Numbered from the stretch's first letter, positions 1 through 8,760 are shown. The stretch: DNA of 64,000 nucleotides from Halalkalicoccus tibetensis (GCF_037996645.1 NZ_JBBMXV010000004.1:550424-614423), one strand, 5' to 3'. Program-made: numbers and translations. Notes: a model not told the origin generated them from the sequence alone.

Positions 1-314
1 GCGAGGTTGTCCAGCTCTACACCCACGCGGCGAACCCGAGCCAGGCTCGACCCGTCCAGGAGCTGACCGGCTTCGAGCGCCTCTCGCTCGATCCGGGCGA
101 GTCCGCACGCGTCTCCTTCGAGCTTTCACCCACTCAGCTGGCCTTCCACGACGAGTCGATGGACCTCGCCGTCGAGGAGGGCCCCTACGAGGTCAGGATC
201 GGCCGCTCGGCGAGCGATATCGTGGCAAGCGAGGAACTGGAGGTGAGTGCGTCGAAAGTCGTGCCGAAGACGGCCCGGCGATACTTCGCCGAGACGACCG
301 TCGAGAGCGAGTAG
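1..314 (+). CDS. GH3 beta-glucosidase, C-terminal part (partial)
   Basis: The window opens inside this gene; codons run from base 3 to a TAG at 312-314, leaving about 103 residues. The visible part starts EVVQLYTH, continues through PVQELTGFERL and a GES turn, and ends with a beta-rich EGPYEVRIGRS segment. This is the fibronectin-III-like domain that closes glycoside hydrolase family 3 beta-glucosidases and beta-xylosidases; the catalytic domains lie upstream, outside the window. It is followed 16 bp later by the convergent end of the sugar dehydrogenase gene. With the GH4 enzyme and uxuA nearby it fits plant-polysaccharide or glycoside use. The domain call is firm, the substrate is unknown. 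Confidence 0.85.
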   Translation, partial: EVVQLYTHAANPSQARPVQELTGFERLSLDPGESARVSFELSPTQLAFHDESMDLAVEEGPYEVRIGRSASDIVASEELEVSASKVVPKTARRYFAETTVESE

Positions 315-330
315 GCCGAACGGAGTTCCT

Positions 331-1410
331 TTAGATCTCGACCCGTTCGCCGCTCTCGGCGCTCTCGTAGACGGCCGCGAGCGTCCGCATGTCGACCAGT
401 CCGTGTTCGGGCATCCCCTCCGGCTCGCGACCCGCGAGCAGGCAGTCCGCGAAGTAGTCGAACTCCTCCTCCATCTGGTCGACCCCCGGGGTGTCGACCT
501 CGACGGTCGTGTTCCCGACCGTCAGTTCGAGGTCGCTCTCGCCGTGGAAGGCGGGCTCGATCAGGATCGTCCCCTCGCTGCCGGTGATCCGGAGGTGGCT
601 GCTCATGTGGGCGTTCTGGCTCGCGGTACAGGTCGCGTAGACGTCGTCCTCGAGGGCGACGGTGAAGGCCGCGACCTCGTCGGGGACCTCCGAGAAGTAC
701 TCGTGGTCGCTGTGCATGGTCGACTGTGCGGCGACCGGGTCGCGATCGAGGACGAACCGGGTCGTGTTGATCGAGTAGATCCCCAGGTCCATCACGCTCG
801 TCCCGTAGCCCGCGAGCTCGGGGTCGAGGCGCCACTGGTCGGCCCCCCAGCCGACGATCCCCTGGGACATGTCGCCATGGACGTGGACCGGTTCGCCGAT
901 CGCGCCGGCCCGCACCAGCTCCCGGGCCCGCCTGATGGTCGGCTCGGTGTGCATCCGGTAGGCGACCATCGCCGTGGCGTCGCCCTCACGGCAGGCCTCG
1001 ACGATCGCCTCGCTCCGCTCGACCGACGCCTCCATGGGCTTCTCACAGAGGACGGCCTTCCCGCGCTCGGCGGCCGCCTCGACGTGTTCGAGGTGTTTCG
1101 CGTTCGGGGTGCAGACGTAGACCGCGTCGTAGGCGTCGCTCGCCTCACCGTCCTGAAACTCCTCGTAGGTCAGCCCGGCCTCGACGGTCTCATGTTCGTT
1201 CACCACCTCCTCTGCCTTCTCCGCCGAGCCGCTGACGACGACCGTCGTCTCGCAGAACGTCGACTCCTCGACGGCCGGCATCGCCTCGTCACGGGTCCAC
1301 CAGCCCAACCCGACCATCGCGAACCGGACCGGGCCCTCCTCCTCGTCCGATTCCTGCCAGTCGCGGTGTGAGAACGAGTCGAGATACGAGCGGACGTCGT
1401 CTGGTTCCAT
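331..1410 (-). CDS. Gfo/Idh/MocA family oxidoreductase, xylose dehydrogenase-like
   Basis: A 359-residue NAD(P)-dependent sugar dehydrogenase. The N-terminal Rossmann fold has the nucleotide loop VGLGWW near residue 33 and the family signature CEKPME near residue 118, where the Lys takes part in catalysis. The C-terminal alpha/beta domain carries DQWRLDPELAGYG and MDLGIY, as in haloarchaeal NADP-dependent D-xylose 1-dehydrogenases (Gfo6/XacA). Length is normal for the family. The ATG at 1410 is followed by the usual short acidic N-terminus. It lies head-to-tail with the GH4 gene (71 bp apart, both minus). A paralogue with a frameshift lies at 43.2-44.3 kb. Xylose as substrate is an inference from similarity; other aldoses are possible. 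Confidence 0.85.
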   Translation of the reverse strand: MEPDDVRSYLDSFSHRDWQESDEEEGPVRFAMVGLGWWTRDEAMPAVEESTFCETTVVVSGSAEKAEEVVNEHETVEAGLTYEEFQDGEASDAYDAVYVCTPNAKHLEHVEAAAERGKAVLCEKPMEASVERSEAIVEACREGDATAMVAYRMHTEPTIRRARELVRAGAIGEPVHVHGDMSQGIVGWGADQWRLDPELAGYGTSVMDLGIYSINTTRFVLDRDPVAAQSTMHSDHEYFSEVPDEVAAFTVALEDDVYATCTASQNAHMSSHLRITGSEGTILIEPAFHGESDLELTVGNTTVEVDTPGVDQMEEEFDYFADCLLAGREPEGMPEHGLVDMRTLAAVYESAESGERVEI

Positions 1411-1481
1411 GTGCCTCGGTTGCGCGAGCGAGCTAATAAATCACGGTGATGGCCGGCGTCGGGGATGGCACTTCCCGAAAC

Positions 1482-2933
1482 CTACGCGAAGGCCTCCGAC
1501 TCCTCGAGCACCGCCGATCCCTCGAGATCCCAGCCCTCGAGATAGCCTTCCTCGGCGACGATCAGCTCCGCGAACATTTCGCGGGCGTCCTCCGTCCCGA
1601 GGGTACGGACCTGCTGATCGATGAGAAAGCCCTCGAACGCCGCGTCGACGTCGCCGGTTCGGGAGGCCTCTATGACCGTCTCGATCGTGTCGACGTGTCC
1701 TCGAATCAGGCTCTCGACGGGCCGGGGAAAGCCGCCCGCGGCGATCGGTTTCACCTCGCCGGCCCGGATCAGCGCGTTGGTCTCGACGACGGCGTCCTCC
1801 TGGAGGCCGTCGACCTGGCCGACGTTCGGGAGGTTGACGTTCGTGGTGTAGGTCCCCTCGCCGACGAGCGCGCGCAGGATGTCGACGAACGTCTCGTTTG
1901 ACTCGGTGAGCTCGAACTCTTTTTCTCCCTCCAGCCACGCCTCGACGTCGGTGGTCTGGTCGGACTCGGCGGGCGTCCAGTGTTTCGCGCGGTAGTCGCT
2001 GCCCGTGCGTTTGACCCCCCAACGGTTGAGCTCCTCCCGACCGCCCTGCATGAACCAGGTCGCGTACTCGATCAGGTGGCGGTCGCCCGCGGCGGGCAGG
2101 ACGCCGAACCGGCGAAAGAGCTCCCAGGTCACCTGCCAGTTGTCGACGAAGACGCTCTCGCCCTCGATCTCCTCGGGCGTGAACCGCCGGTGGCCGTGTT
2201 CGCTATCGCGGAGCTCCTCGAGGACCGGCCAGAGATCGACGCCCTGACAGCGCGCCTCGTCGACCCACGTGAAGTGGTTGATCCCCTTGACGTTGACCGA
2301 GACGTCCGATCGCTCGGCGTCCATGTCGAGCTCCTCGCGGGCGTAGCGCGCCAGCCGGTGGCGCGTGCCGAGCACCTCGTGACAGAGGCCGATGGCGTTG
2401 ATCCCGGGGTACTCGTCGTAGAGCGCGCGGGTGACGAAGTGGACCGGGTTGGTGTAGTTGAACACCCACGCATCGGGACAGTGCTCGGCGATCGCCGCGG
2501 CGAACTCGCGGTACTGGGGGATCGTCCGCATCGCCCGGAGGATCCCGCCGGGACCGATCGTCGCCGCGACCGCCCCGTAGATGCCGTACTCCTTCGGGAC
2601 GTCCAGATCGTGGACGAACGTCTCGGCGGGGTCGTACTGCGTGGAGATGATGACGACGTCGGCCCCCGTGAGCGTCGTCTCGAGGGTATCCGTCGCCTCG
2701 TAGCTCCATTCAGCGACCGCACCGTCCTGCTCTTGGACCCAGTTCCCGAAGCGGGCGTTCCGCTCGGCACTCTCCGGATGGGCGTCGTAGAGCCGGACCT
2801 CGCCGTCGAGCTCCGACTGCGCGAGGTCCTGGATGAGGTTCGGCGCCCACTGGCGGCTGCCGCCGCCGATGTAGGCGATGGTCACGTGATCCGAACTGGG
2901 CGCTGTCCGCACCTGTGTCGAGGCGAGTGTCAT
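1482..2933 (-). CDS. Family 4 glycoside hydrolase (alpha-galactosidase/alpha-glucosidase type)
   Basis: A 483-residue GH4 enzyme. This family hydrolyses glycosides by an NAD+- and Mn2+-dependent oxidation-elimination route. The dinucleotide loop IGGGSRQW is at residues 22-29, the NP pair of the family signature is at 162-163, and the probable metal ligands are Cys184 in GLCHE and His220 in GINHF. The CHE motif is that of the alpha-galactosidase/alpha-glucosidase (MelA/AglA) branch rather than the 6-phospho-beta-glucosidase branch. It has no signal peptide, so it acts on imported sugar in the cytoplasm. It is expressed from the same strand as the downstream sugar dehydrogenase, probably as one unit. 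The exact sugar specificity cannot be read from sequence. Confidence 0.9.
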   Translation of the reverse strand: MTLASTQVRTAPSSDHVTIAYIGGGSRQWAPNLIQDLAQSELDGEVRLYDAHPESAERNARFGNWVQEQDGAVAEWSYEATDTLETTLTGADVVIISTQYDPAETFVHDLDVPKEYGIYGAVAATIGPGGILRAMRTIPQYREFAAAIAEHCPDAWVFNYTNPVHFVTRALYDEYPGINAIGLCHEVLGTRHRLARYAREELDMDAERSDVSVNVKGINHFTWVDEARCQGVDLWPVLEELRDSEHGHRRFTPEEIEGESVFVDNWQVTWELFRRFGVLPAAGDRHLIEYATWFMQGGREELNRWGVKRTGSDYRAKHWTPAESDQTTDVEAWLEGEKEFELTESNETFVDILRALVGEGTYTTNVNLPNVGQVDGLQEDAVVETNALIRAGEVKPIAAGGFPRPVESLIRGHVDTIETVIEASRTGDVDAAFEGFLIDQQVRTLGTEDAREMFAELIVAEEGYLEGWDLEGSAVLEESEAFA

Positions 2934-3048
2934 CGACTATCACTCACGCCCGGCCGGTAAATAAGTACGGGCCGCGGTAGTCCGCAGGGGAGAGTCCCGG
3001 CGGCCGGGATTCCACAAGAGTTTTCGTAGCACGATTGAACGGGGGAGT

Positions 3049-3822
3049 ATGGCACACCAGTCGGAGTGTACGGTCAGCGTCGCGGACAAGTCGGCGGTCG
3101 TGATCGGCGGCTCGACCGGGATCGGCCGGGCGATCGCCCGCAGCTTCGCCGAGGAGGGCGCTGACGTCATCGCGACCAGCCGCAGCGAGGAAAACGTCGA
3201 GGACGCCACCGAGGAGCTGCGCTCGCTCGGCGCGACGACCACCGCCGTCACCTGCGACGTCCGTGACGACGACTCCATCGAGAACCTGTGGGAGGTCGCC
3301 GAGGAGACGCTGGGCGGCGTCGACGTGCTCGTCAACTCGGCGGGCTCGGTCGCGCGCGCGCCGGTGACGGAGATGACCGACGAGCAGTGGGCCCAGGACA
3401 TCGACGTCTGTCTGACCGGCGTCTTCAGGGCCTGTCGGGCCTTCGGGCAGGGGATGAACGAGGGCGGGAGCATCGTCAACATCTCCTCGATGTCCGCGGG
3501 TCAGGCCCGCGAGAACCGCGGGGCGTACTGTGCGGCCAAAAGCGGCGTGAACGGGCTGACCCGCGCGGCCGCCGCCGACCTCGCGCCCGAGATCCGCGTC
3601 AACGCGATCGCCCCCGGGTTCGTCAAGACGGAGATGGCCGGCGGCGCGTTCGACGAGGGCACCGAGACCCGGGAGGCGATCGACGAACGCACGCCGATGG
3701 AGCGGGTCGCGACGCCCGACGAGATCGCCGGCGCGGCGGTCTACCTCGCGAGCGACGCCGCCTCCTTCACCACGGGTGAGATCATCACGATCGACGGCGC
3801 CTACGACGACAGCGCGTTCTAA
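3049..3822 (+). CDS. SDR family oxidoreductase (FabG/glucose dehydrogenase type)
   Basis: A 257-residue classical short-chain dehydrogenase. The cofactor loop GGSTGIG is at residues 20-26, the NSAG motif near 96-99, catalytic Ser at 147-148, and the YxxxK pair is Tyr160/Lys164. The C-terminal segment DAASFTTGEIITIDGAY is typical of the family. It is cytosolic. It is divergent from the GH4 gene (115 bp intergenic) and ends 70 bp before mannonate dehydratase on the same strand. That pairing suggests it supplies D-mannonate from D-fructuronate, i.e. a UxuB-type reaction done by an SDR. This role is inferred from the neighbour only; a general sugar or polyol dehydrogenase is equally possible. Confidence 0.85.
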   Translation: MAHQSECTVSVADKSAVVIGGSTGIGRAIARSFAEEGADVIATSRSEENVEDATEELRSLGATTTAVTCDVRDDDSIENLWEVAEETLGGVDVLVNSAGSVARAPVTEMTDEQWAQDIDVCLTGVFRACRAFGQGMNEGGSIVNISSMSAGQARENRGAYCAAKSGVNGLTRAAAADLAPEIRVNAIAPGFVKTEMAGGAFDEGTETREAIDERTPMERVATPDEIAGAAVYLASDAASFTTGEIITIDGAYDDSAF

Positions 3823-3892
3823 CTCCGGTGTTCCGTTCGCAGGGTGGCGGGTGACCCGGTATCGTTATATCCGCCGGCGAGAGTCGATCGGT

Positions 3893-4921
3893 ATGGCAGA
3901 GCGCCCACCAGAAGCGAGTACCGAGCGGTTCGACGAGCTCCCGATGCGCGTCGGCCTCGGGCAGTTCATGCAGCCGACGCGCGAACGCCTCCGGTACATC
4001 TCCCAGCTCGGCGTCGAGCACGTTCTGTTGAACATGTACGCGACGCCGCTTCTGAGCGACACGGAGGTCCCGCTCACCGGCGAGAAGGAGTGGGCGTTCG
4101 ACGAGCTCGTCCAGCTGCGGAACCGGGTGGAGGACGCCGGCCTCAGGCTGAACGCGATCGAGAACATTCCGATCAGTTTCTACGATGACGTGATGCTCGG
4201 CGGGCCGGGACGCGACGAGCAGCTCGAGCACGTCAAGAACACGATCCGCAACATGGGTCGGGCGGGGATTCCCGTGCTCGGCTACCACTGGTCGCCCAGC
4301 GGCGTCTGGCGCACCTCGACCTCCCGCAGAGTGCGCGGCGGGGCCGAATCGACGGGGCTGGACGCCGCGGAGCTTGAGAACGCGCCCCTGAGCCACGGCC
4401 GCGAGTACACCGAGGAGGAGCTCTGGAAGAACTACGAACGCTTTCTGGAGGCAGTGCTCCCGGTCGCCGAGGAGGCAGATGTGACCCTCGCGCTCCATCC
4501 GAACGACCCGCCGCTCGAGCGCGTCGCCGGGATGCCGTTCCTGTTCCGGGACTTCGAGAGCTTCCGGCGCGCGATGGAGCTCGTTCCGAGCGAGAACCAC
4601 GGCCTCGAGTTCTGTCTCGGCACCTGGGCCGAGATGGGCGAGGACCTCTTCGAGGCCATCGAGCACTTCGGCGGGCGCGACGAGCTGGTCTACGTCCACT
4701 TCCGGAACGTCGAGGGGACGATCCCCTCCTTCACGGAGACGTTCATCGACGAGGGCGACTACGACCCGTACGCGATCCTCGAAGCGCTCGACGAGGCCGG
4801 CTTCTCCGGGATGATGATTCCCGATCACGTCCCGCGCCTGGAGGGCGACGACGACTGGAAGGACCGCGGGCGGGCCTACACGGTCGGCTACATGAAGGGG
4901 ATGCTCCGCGGGATCCGCTGA
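3893..4921 (+). CDS. uxuA: Mannonate dehydratase
   Basis: Catalyses D-mannonate to 2-keto-3-deoxy-D-gluconate in hexuronate degradation. The 342-residue protein is a TIM-barrel of the xylose-isomerase-like superfamily. It has family landmarks: VGLGQFMQP at the first strand, YHWSPSGVWRTSTS in the middle, ALHPNDPP, and FCLGTWAEMG carrying the metal-site Cys region, then VHFRNVEG and a C-terminal IPDHVP. The reading frame is open further upstream, but the ATG at 3893 gives the family N-terminus, and a TATA-like GTTATATC lies about 29 bp before it. It sits 70 bp after the SDR gene, so the pair probably converts fructuronate to KDG, which would feed the haloarchaeal semi-phosphorylative pathway. 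Confidence 0.9.
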   Translation: MAERPPEASTERFDELPMRVGLGQFMQPTRERLRYISQLGVEHVLLNMYATPLLSDTEVPLTGEKEWAFDELVQLRNRVEDAGLRLNAIENIPISFYDDVMLGGPGRDEQLEHVKNTIRNMGRAGIPVLGYHWSPSGVWRTSTSRRVRGGAESTGLDAAELENAPLSHGREYTEEELWKNYERFLEAVLPVAEEADVTLALHPNDPPLERVAGMPFLFRDFESFRRAMELVPSENHGLEFCLGTWAEMGEDLFEAIEHFGGRDELVYVHFRNVEGTIPSFTETFIDEGDYDPYAILEALDEAGFSGMMIPDHVPRLEGDDDWKDRGRAYTVGYMKGMLRGIR

Positions 4922-5278
4922 CGACCCTTCCGCTCCGAACCCTCGATACACCATCCCTCCATCGAAACGATGGGTGCTCGAGTGAACTCTTACCCGGACA
5001 TACAGAACGAAGTTCTGCCGATCCCATTCTCGACGCGCTACGCTCTACCCACACCGACGGCCCGTGCATTACAAACGCACGTTTGTCAGTCCACGGAGTC
5101 GCTACCGGAACCCCAGTGAGCGTCCGGTAACAAACCTCCGGAGACACGGGGACGTGCGAGGGGTAACGGATCGAACGTGTCCGGTCGGTTCCGGTCTCGG
5201 AACCGCGTTCTATACTGCAGAACGACCGGGGGGAAGGAAACGAGGGTTCGAGAGTGGAGTCGTCGCGACGGGACCGTG
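4922..5278. other. Intergenic region with four short perfect inverted repeats
   Basis: No gene seen in 357 bp between the convergent uxuA and the next minus-strand gene. Four perfect inverted repeats occur: CAGAAC/GTTCTG at 5003-5017, ACAAACG/CGTTTGT at 5071-5086, TACCGGA/TCCGGTA at 5103-5129, and GGTTCCG/CGGAACC at 5187-5204. Between convergent genes these could be terminator hairpins or remnants of a lost gene's control region. Confidence 0.5.
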
Positions 5279-5641
5279 CTATCCGTCGAGGTTCCCCTTC
5301 GAGTCCCAGATGTCGGTCACGAGGTCGGCGAACACCCGCGTTCGAGCGCGGGCGCCCTCGCTCGCCTCCTCGTCGGGCGGGCTCCGCTTCACGTCCTCGA
5401 CGAAGGCGTCCGTGTACTCCCACTGCTCGAGCTCCTGGCGGACGTCGAGCGTGATCGTGTCGTCGGCGTCGGTCGCCAACCAGGAGACCGCGCTCTGTCG
5501 GGAGGTGTACTCGAGCGTGTACGTCTCCCCGCCGATGTGTTCCACGATGGTGTCCATCGGCCCGACCTCGACCCGGTCACCCTCCCGGGCGAGGTAGAAC
5601 GTCCCCCCGTCGATCCGCGCCCCGTAGCGTGCGTCGCTCAT
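5279..5641 (-). CDS. Hypothetical protein, 120 aa
   Basis: A 120-residue soluble acidic protein starting MSDARYGARIDGG. It has a beta-rich first half (FYLAREGDRVEVGPMDTIVEHIGG, then ETYTLEYTSRQ) and a helical, charged second half. No known catalytic motif or membrane segment is visible, and I do not recognise the family beyond an impression that it is conserved among haloarchaea. The frame is open further upstream, but the ATG at 5641 begins the conserved-looking part. It is convergent with uxuA and divergent from the acidic-tail protein at 6061, so it appears to be a stand-alone gene. Confidence 0.7.
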   Translation of the reverse strand: MSDARYGARIDGGTFYLAREGDRVEVGPMDTIVEHIGGETYTLEYTSRQSAVSWLATDADDTITLDVRQELEQWEYTDAFVEDVKRSPPDEEASEGARARTRVFADLVTDIWDSKGNLDG

Positions 5642-6060
5642 GATCCCATCACCTACGTGTGGCCCCTCGCTATATCTGTCTTCGGCTACGGTCACTTCTC
5701 GGGCCGTCGAGGCCGAAGCCGGCGATGCGTGTTCCCGATCCGAACCGACCCGACTCGAACGCCTTCGATCGTGACACCCGCTACCCTGCAAGATCAACCC
5801 CGTCGTCGGTGATCGATCGCGCTGCCCGGGGGACAGGAAATGTATGGAGCTTACAGCAGTGGCTAGTAGTCCGTTCTACACAGATGGTATTAAGTGTGGT
5901 GATACACCACACCGTGACCGCTTCGGACGGGCGTCGAACGGGGACGAGCGCGCGCCGGGCGAGGTCGGGTAGTCCGGTCCCCCGACGCCGGTCCGCTACG
6001 CCCATGAGTGCAAGCCACACCACTAAGCGCCCCGCCGGGATCGTGCTAGACGGGATCAGC
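5642..6060. promoter_or_regulatory. Divergent intergenic region with a 19-bp palindrome
   Basis: This 419-bp region separates two divergent small genes and has no convincing coding sequence. A perfect palindrome, GTGTGGTG-ATA-CACCACAC, lies at 5894-5912, directly preceded by an AT-rich TATTAA at 5888-5893. Its place beside a TATA-like element suggests an operator or the start of an uncharacterised transcript; it could also be a terminator. The motif half CCACAC recurs at 6018-6023. Confidence 0.45.
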
Positions 6061-6741
6061 ATGTCCGATGACAGCACGCGGACCGACGAGACGAGGATGA
6101 CGACCGATCACGGGACGATCAGGAACTGGATCGAGAGCAACGACCTGGCCGTCGCACGGACGGCCGAGACGGCCCGGAACCGGTCGGGCGGTCTCACCGT
6201 CGTCACCGAAGGGCGGACCGACGACTCGATCAAGGAGGTCTCCTGGGACGAGTTCTTCGAGACCTTCGAGGACGAGGGGCTGGCCTTCGTCTATCGGACG
6301 GAGACGATGGGCCCCGAGGAGCAGCTCTACTACGAGTTCGTCCCCCGCGAGGACGCGGAGGGCGCCACCGACGGGACGAGCACGACCGAGGCCACGGGGC
6401 TCGATACCCTCGCGAAACTGGAGGGAAGGACGACCGGCGCGGAGTCGCCGACGGGTGAGGAGCCGTTGGGCGCCGGCGAGGTCGACGAAGAGGAGATCGT
6501 CGCGGGCGAAACGACGAACCGGCGGGAGACGCAGGACGACGGACTCGGCGAGGGAACGGATCCCGTTGGCGAGGACGTACCCGAAACCGAGCCGAGTGAT
6601 GAGGAACCGGGCGACGGGAACGACACGTCGACTGCCGAGGAGTCCGACGGGGACGAAGCGGCCGGAATCGAGGGCGACGACGCCGATCCGTCGGGCAACG
6701 AAGCAACGGAGCAACGGGAGAGGGACGAGGACGATAGCTGA
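6061..6741 (+). CDS. Haloarchaeal conserved hypothetical protein with long acidic tail
   Basis: A 226-residue protein in two parts. Residues about 13-100 form the conserved core: MTTDHGTIRNWIE, ARTAE, then EVSWDEFFETFEDEGLAFVY and EQLYYEFVPRED, a pattern found in many small haloarchaeal proteins of unknown function. The remaining 125 residues are low-complexity and rich in Glu, Asp, Gly and Thr, with no predicted fold, and look like an intrinsically disordered halophilic tail. The ATG at 6061 is used here; an internal ATG at 6097 (MTTDHGT) matches the usual start of the core and is a real alternative. Function unknown, no membrane segment. Confidence 0.7.
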   Translation: MSDDSTRTDETRMTTDHGTIRNWIESNDLAVARTAETARNRSGGLTVVTEGRTDDSIKEVSWDEFFETFEDEGLAFVYRTETMGPEEQLYYEFVPREDAEGATDGTSTTEATGLDTLAKLEGRTTGAESPTGEEPLGAGEVDEEEIVAGETTNRRETQDDGLGEGTDPVGEDVPETEPSDEEPGDGNDTSTAEESDGDEAAGIEGDDADPSGNEATEQRERDEDDS

Positions 6742-6815
6742 TCGGCGATCGCCTCGACGGATCGTATGAAGGCGATCTCACGCTCGAAAGGCACCCCGTC
6801 GAGCCTCCAGGGGAC

Positions 6816-7181
6816 CTACTCAGCTAGGTGGCTCATCATCATCTCGGCGCTCGAGCGGTTCGTCGCGACCGGGACGTCGTGAACGTCACAGACCCGCAAC
6901 AAGGCCATGATGTCCGGCTCGTGTGGCTTTGCGGTCAGCGGGTCACGGAGGAATATCACGCCGTCGCAGTCGCCCGTAGCGACCGCCGCCCCGACCATCA
7001 TGTCGCCGCCGTGTGATCCCGATTCGACCCGTTCGACCCCGAGTCCGGTCTCCTCCTCGAGCCGTTCGCCGGTCGAACCGGTCGCCAGACAGTCGAACCC
7101 GTCGAGTAGCTCGATGTGTTCGTCGACGAGGTCGATCAGGGCGGCCTTCCGTTCGTCATGAGCGATGAATGCGATGCGCAT
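6816..7181 (-). CDS. mgsA: Methylglyoxal synthase
   Basis: Converts dihydroxyacetone phosphate to methylglyoxal plus phosphate, a bypass of lower glycolysis. The 121-residue protein is a single compact domain, close to the shorter members of the family. The phosphate-binding ATGSTG is at residues 33-38, SGSHGGD at 54-60, and FLRDPL at 77-82. By comparison with the E. coli enzyme the catalytic residues are Asp60, His87 and Asp90, with His8 near the N-terminus; all are present. Methylglyoxal synthase has been described in halophilic archaea. It stands alone, 206 bp downstream of the P-loop fusion gene on the same strand. Confidence 0.92.
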   Translation of the reverse strand: MRIAFIAHDERKAALIDLVDEHIELLDGFDCLATGSTGERLEEETGLGVERVESGSHGGDMMVGAAVATGDCDGVIFLRDPLTAKPHEPDIMALLRVCDVHDVPVATNRSSAEMMMSHLAE

Positions 7182-7387
7182 CGTCCGTTCGTTCGGGATT
7201 GGCGGACGTCAATCCACCCGTTGCACCGATCGGGTTCACGGCCGTCCGTCAAGCCACACGTCCGACGGCCTTCGAAACGACGCGCAGGTACAGTGGGAGT
7301 ACCGAGCACCCGAACAGTCCCCCGTCCCGTTCTCGTTACCAGCCGAAATCCACGGGGCGGCAACACGACCGGGGGAGCGTCGGAGAC

Positions 7388-8623
7388 CTACCCCGACTGC
7401 CGGATCTCCCGCCGAACCCGTTCGACCACGTCATCGATGTCGCCCGTGTTCTCGACCGAGATCACGGTGGTTCGAGTCGCCAGCAGATCGCACACCCGGG
7501 CACAGCTCTCCCGGTGGTGCCTCTGGAGCTCGGCGGGGTCGTCCGGTCCCCACTCGTTGGTGACGACCCTCCCGCGGCGGCGCTGTCGCTCGAGACAGAC
7601 GTCGTCGGGGGCCTCGACGTGGATCAGTACGTCGGGAACCGGCACGGCGTCGAAGTACTCCTCGAGGGAGAACGAGTCGGCTGGCCGCCGCCACAGAACG
7701 GAGACGGCCCGCTGGACGAACCCCTCGTCCAGACAGAGGGCCTCGTCGTCCCCGATGGCAGTCATACCCAGCTGGTACTGCTCGGCGATCGGCTGACAGA
7801 GGGGGCGTATCCGCTCCGCGTCGTGGGCCACGGCCGCCTCGGCGACCGACAGGAGATGCGGGAAGTCGGGGTAGTTCTCGAGGAACTCCGACAGCGCGCG
7901 GTATCTGAGTCGGTACTCAAGGAACTCGCTCTCGACGACCGAGCGGGGACGCGAGGGCATCGCCTGGTACGCTATCCGCCCTTTGAGGCCCGACCGCTTC
8001 CGGAAGACGGTGCCGATAGCCTCGTCCGTGTCGCCCCCGAAGAGACCGGGGTCCTCCGTCAGCGCCGCGTGGATCACCGATTTCCCGGCGCCGGGCGGGC
8101 CGACGAACTCGATATGGACCGCGTCCGCACCCCCTGGTTCCCGAGCCGACGATCCGCTCTCGGCAGGGGGACGGACCATCGAACCCGCCGACGCATCGGC
8201 GGCTCCGGCCGATCGGTGCCGTTGGAACGGGACGGCCGCGGACAACACGACCACCCCGCCACCCAACCCCCCGACGAGGAACAGCCGTCCCGGCTCGCCG
8301 ACGGGCGTCCCGGTGAGGTGCTGGAGGGCGACGTACCCGCCGACGAACACGTCTATGAGGAGGGCCCCACAGAGCACACCGCCGGCGACGACCCAGCGAC
8401 CGGCCCGGTTCAGGGGCCGCGTCGAGAGCCAGTGTCCCGCATAGAGGATGATCGCCGCCGGCACGACGATCAGCGCGAGCTCGAGGAGCCAGATCGTCAT
8501 CGGTTCCGGGTGGACGGCCTGGTAGACGACCCCGATCAGTCCGAGGCCGAGTGCGAAGGCCAGCAGGACCCCTGACGGCGCATCGTATCGGGTCGCCGTC
8601 CGTTCGAGGCTGTCCGTTGCCAC
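7388..8623 (-). CDS. Four-TM membrane domain fused to a P-loop nucleoside/shikimate-kinase-like domain
   Basis: A 411-residue protein with an unusual architecture. The N-terminal 130 residues hold four hydrophobic helices (VLLAFALGLGLIGVV, LLELALIVVPAAIILYAG, VVAGGVLCGALLIDVFVGGY, LFLVGGLGGGVVVLSAAV), like the 4TM region ahead of some haloarchaeal histidine kinases. A disordered linker follows, then a P-loop domain with Walker A FVGPPGAGKSVI, a DEGFVQR strand, VLIHVEAPDD and a LERQRRRGR arginine lid. The lid pattern is that of small-molecule kinases, but the substrate is unknown. The GTG at 8623 was chosen because a TATA box (8645-8652) lies 25 bp upstream, matching leaderless transcription, although the frame is open further. 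Confidence 0.7.
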   Translation of the reverse strand: MATDSLERTATRYDAPSGVLLAFALGLGLIGVVYQAVHPEPMTIWLLELALIVVPAAIILYAGHWLSTRPLNRAGRWVVAGGVLCGALLIDVFVGGYVALQHLTGTPVGEPGRLFLVGGLGGGVVVLSAAVPFQRHRSAGAADASAGSMVRPPAESGSSAREPGGADAVHIEFVGPPGAGKSVIHAALTEDPGLFGGDTDEAIGTVFRKRSGLKGRIAYQAMPSRPRSVVESEFLEYRLRYRALSEFLENYPDFPHLLSVAEAAVAHDAERIRPLCQPIAEQYQLGMTAIGDDEALCLDEGFVQRAVSVLWRRPADSFSLEEYFDAVPVPDVLIHVEAPDDVCLERQRRRGRVVTNEWGPDDPAELQRHHRESCARVCDLLATRTTVISVENTGDIDDVVERVRREIRQSG

Positions 8624-8644
8624 GCCAGGCGTTCGGCGTCGAGG

Positions 8645-8652
8645 TATAAAAA
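8645..8652 (-). promoter_or_regulatory. TATA box of the 4TM-P-loop gene
   Basis: Read on the minus strand this is TTTTTATA, centred about 25 bp before the GTG start at 8623. That spacing places transcription start at or next to the start codon, the normal leaderless arrangement in haloarchaea, and supports the GTG over upstream starts. Confidence 0.65.
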
Positions 8653-8760
8653 CCCGAGCGATGCAGTAGCCAGGGTGCCGGACGGTCGCCGAGAAAACGT
8701 TCCGGAAGGTGATACGAAACGTCTCGGTAGGTTTAATTCGAAACCCCCTCATGCAGGGAT

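Noticed and set aside
3776..3892. N-terminal extension of mannonate dehydratase
   Set aside because: The added residues are Arg/Ser/Thr-rich and overlap the end of the SDR gene; the ATG at 3893 matches the family start.
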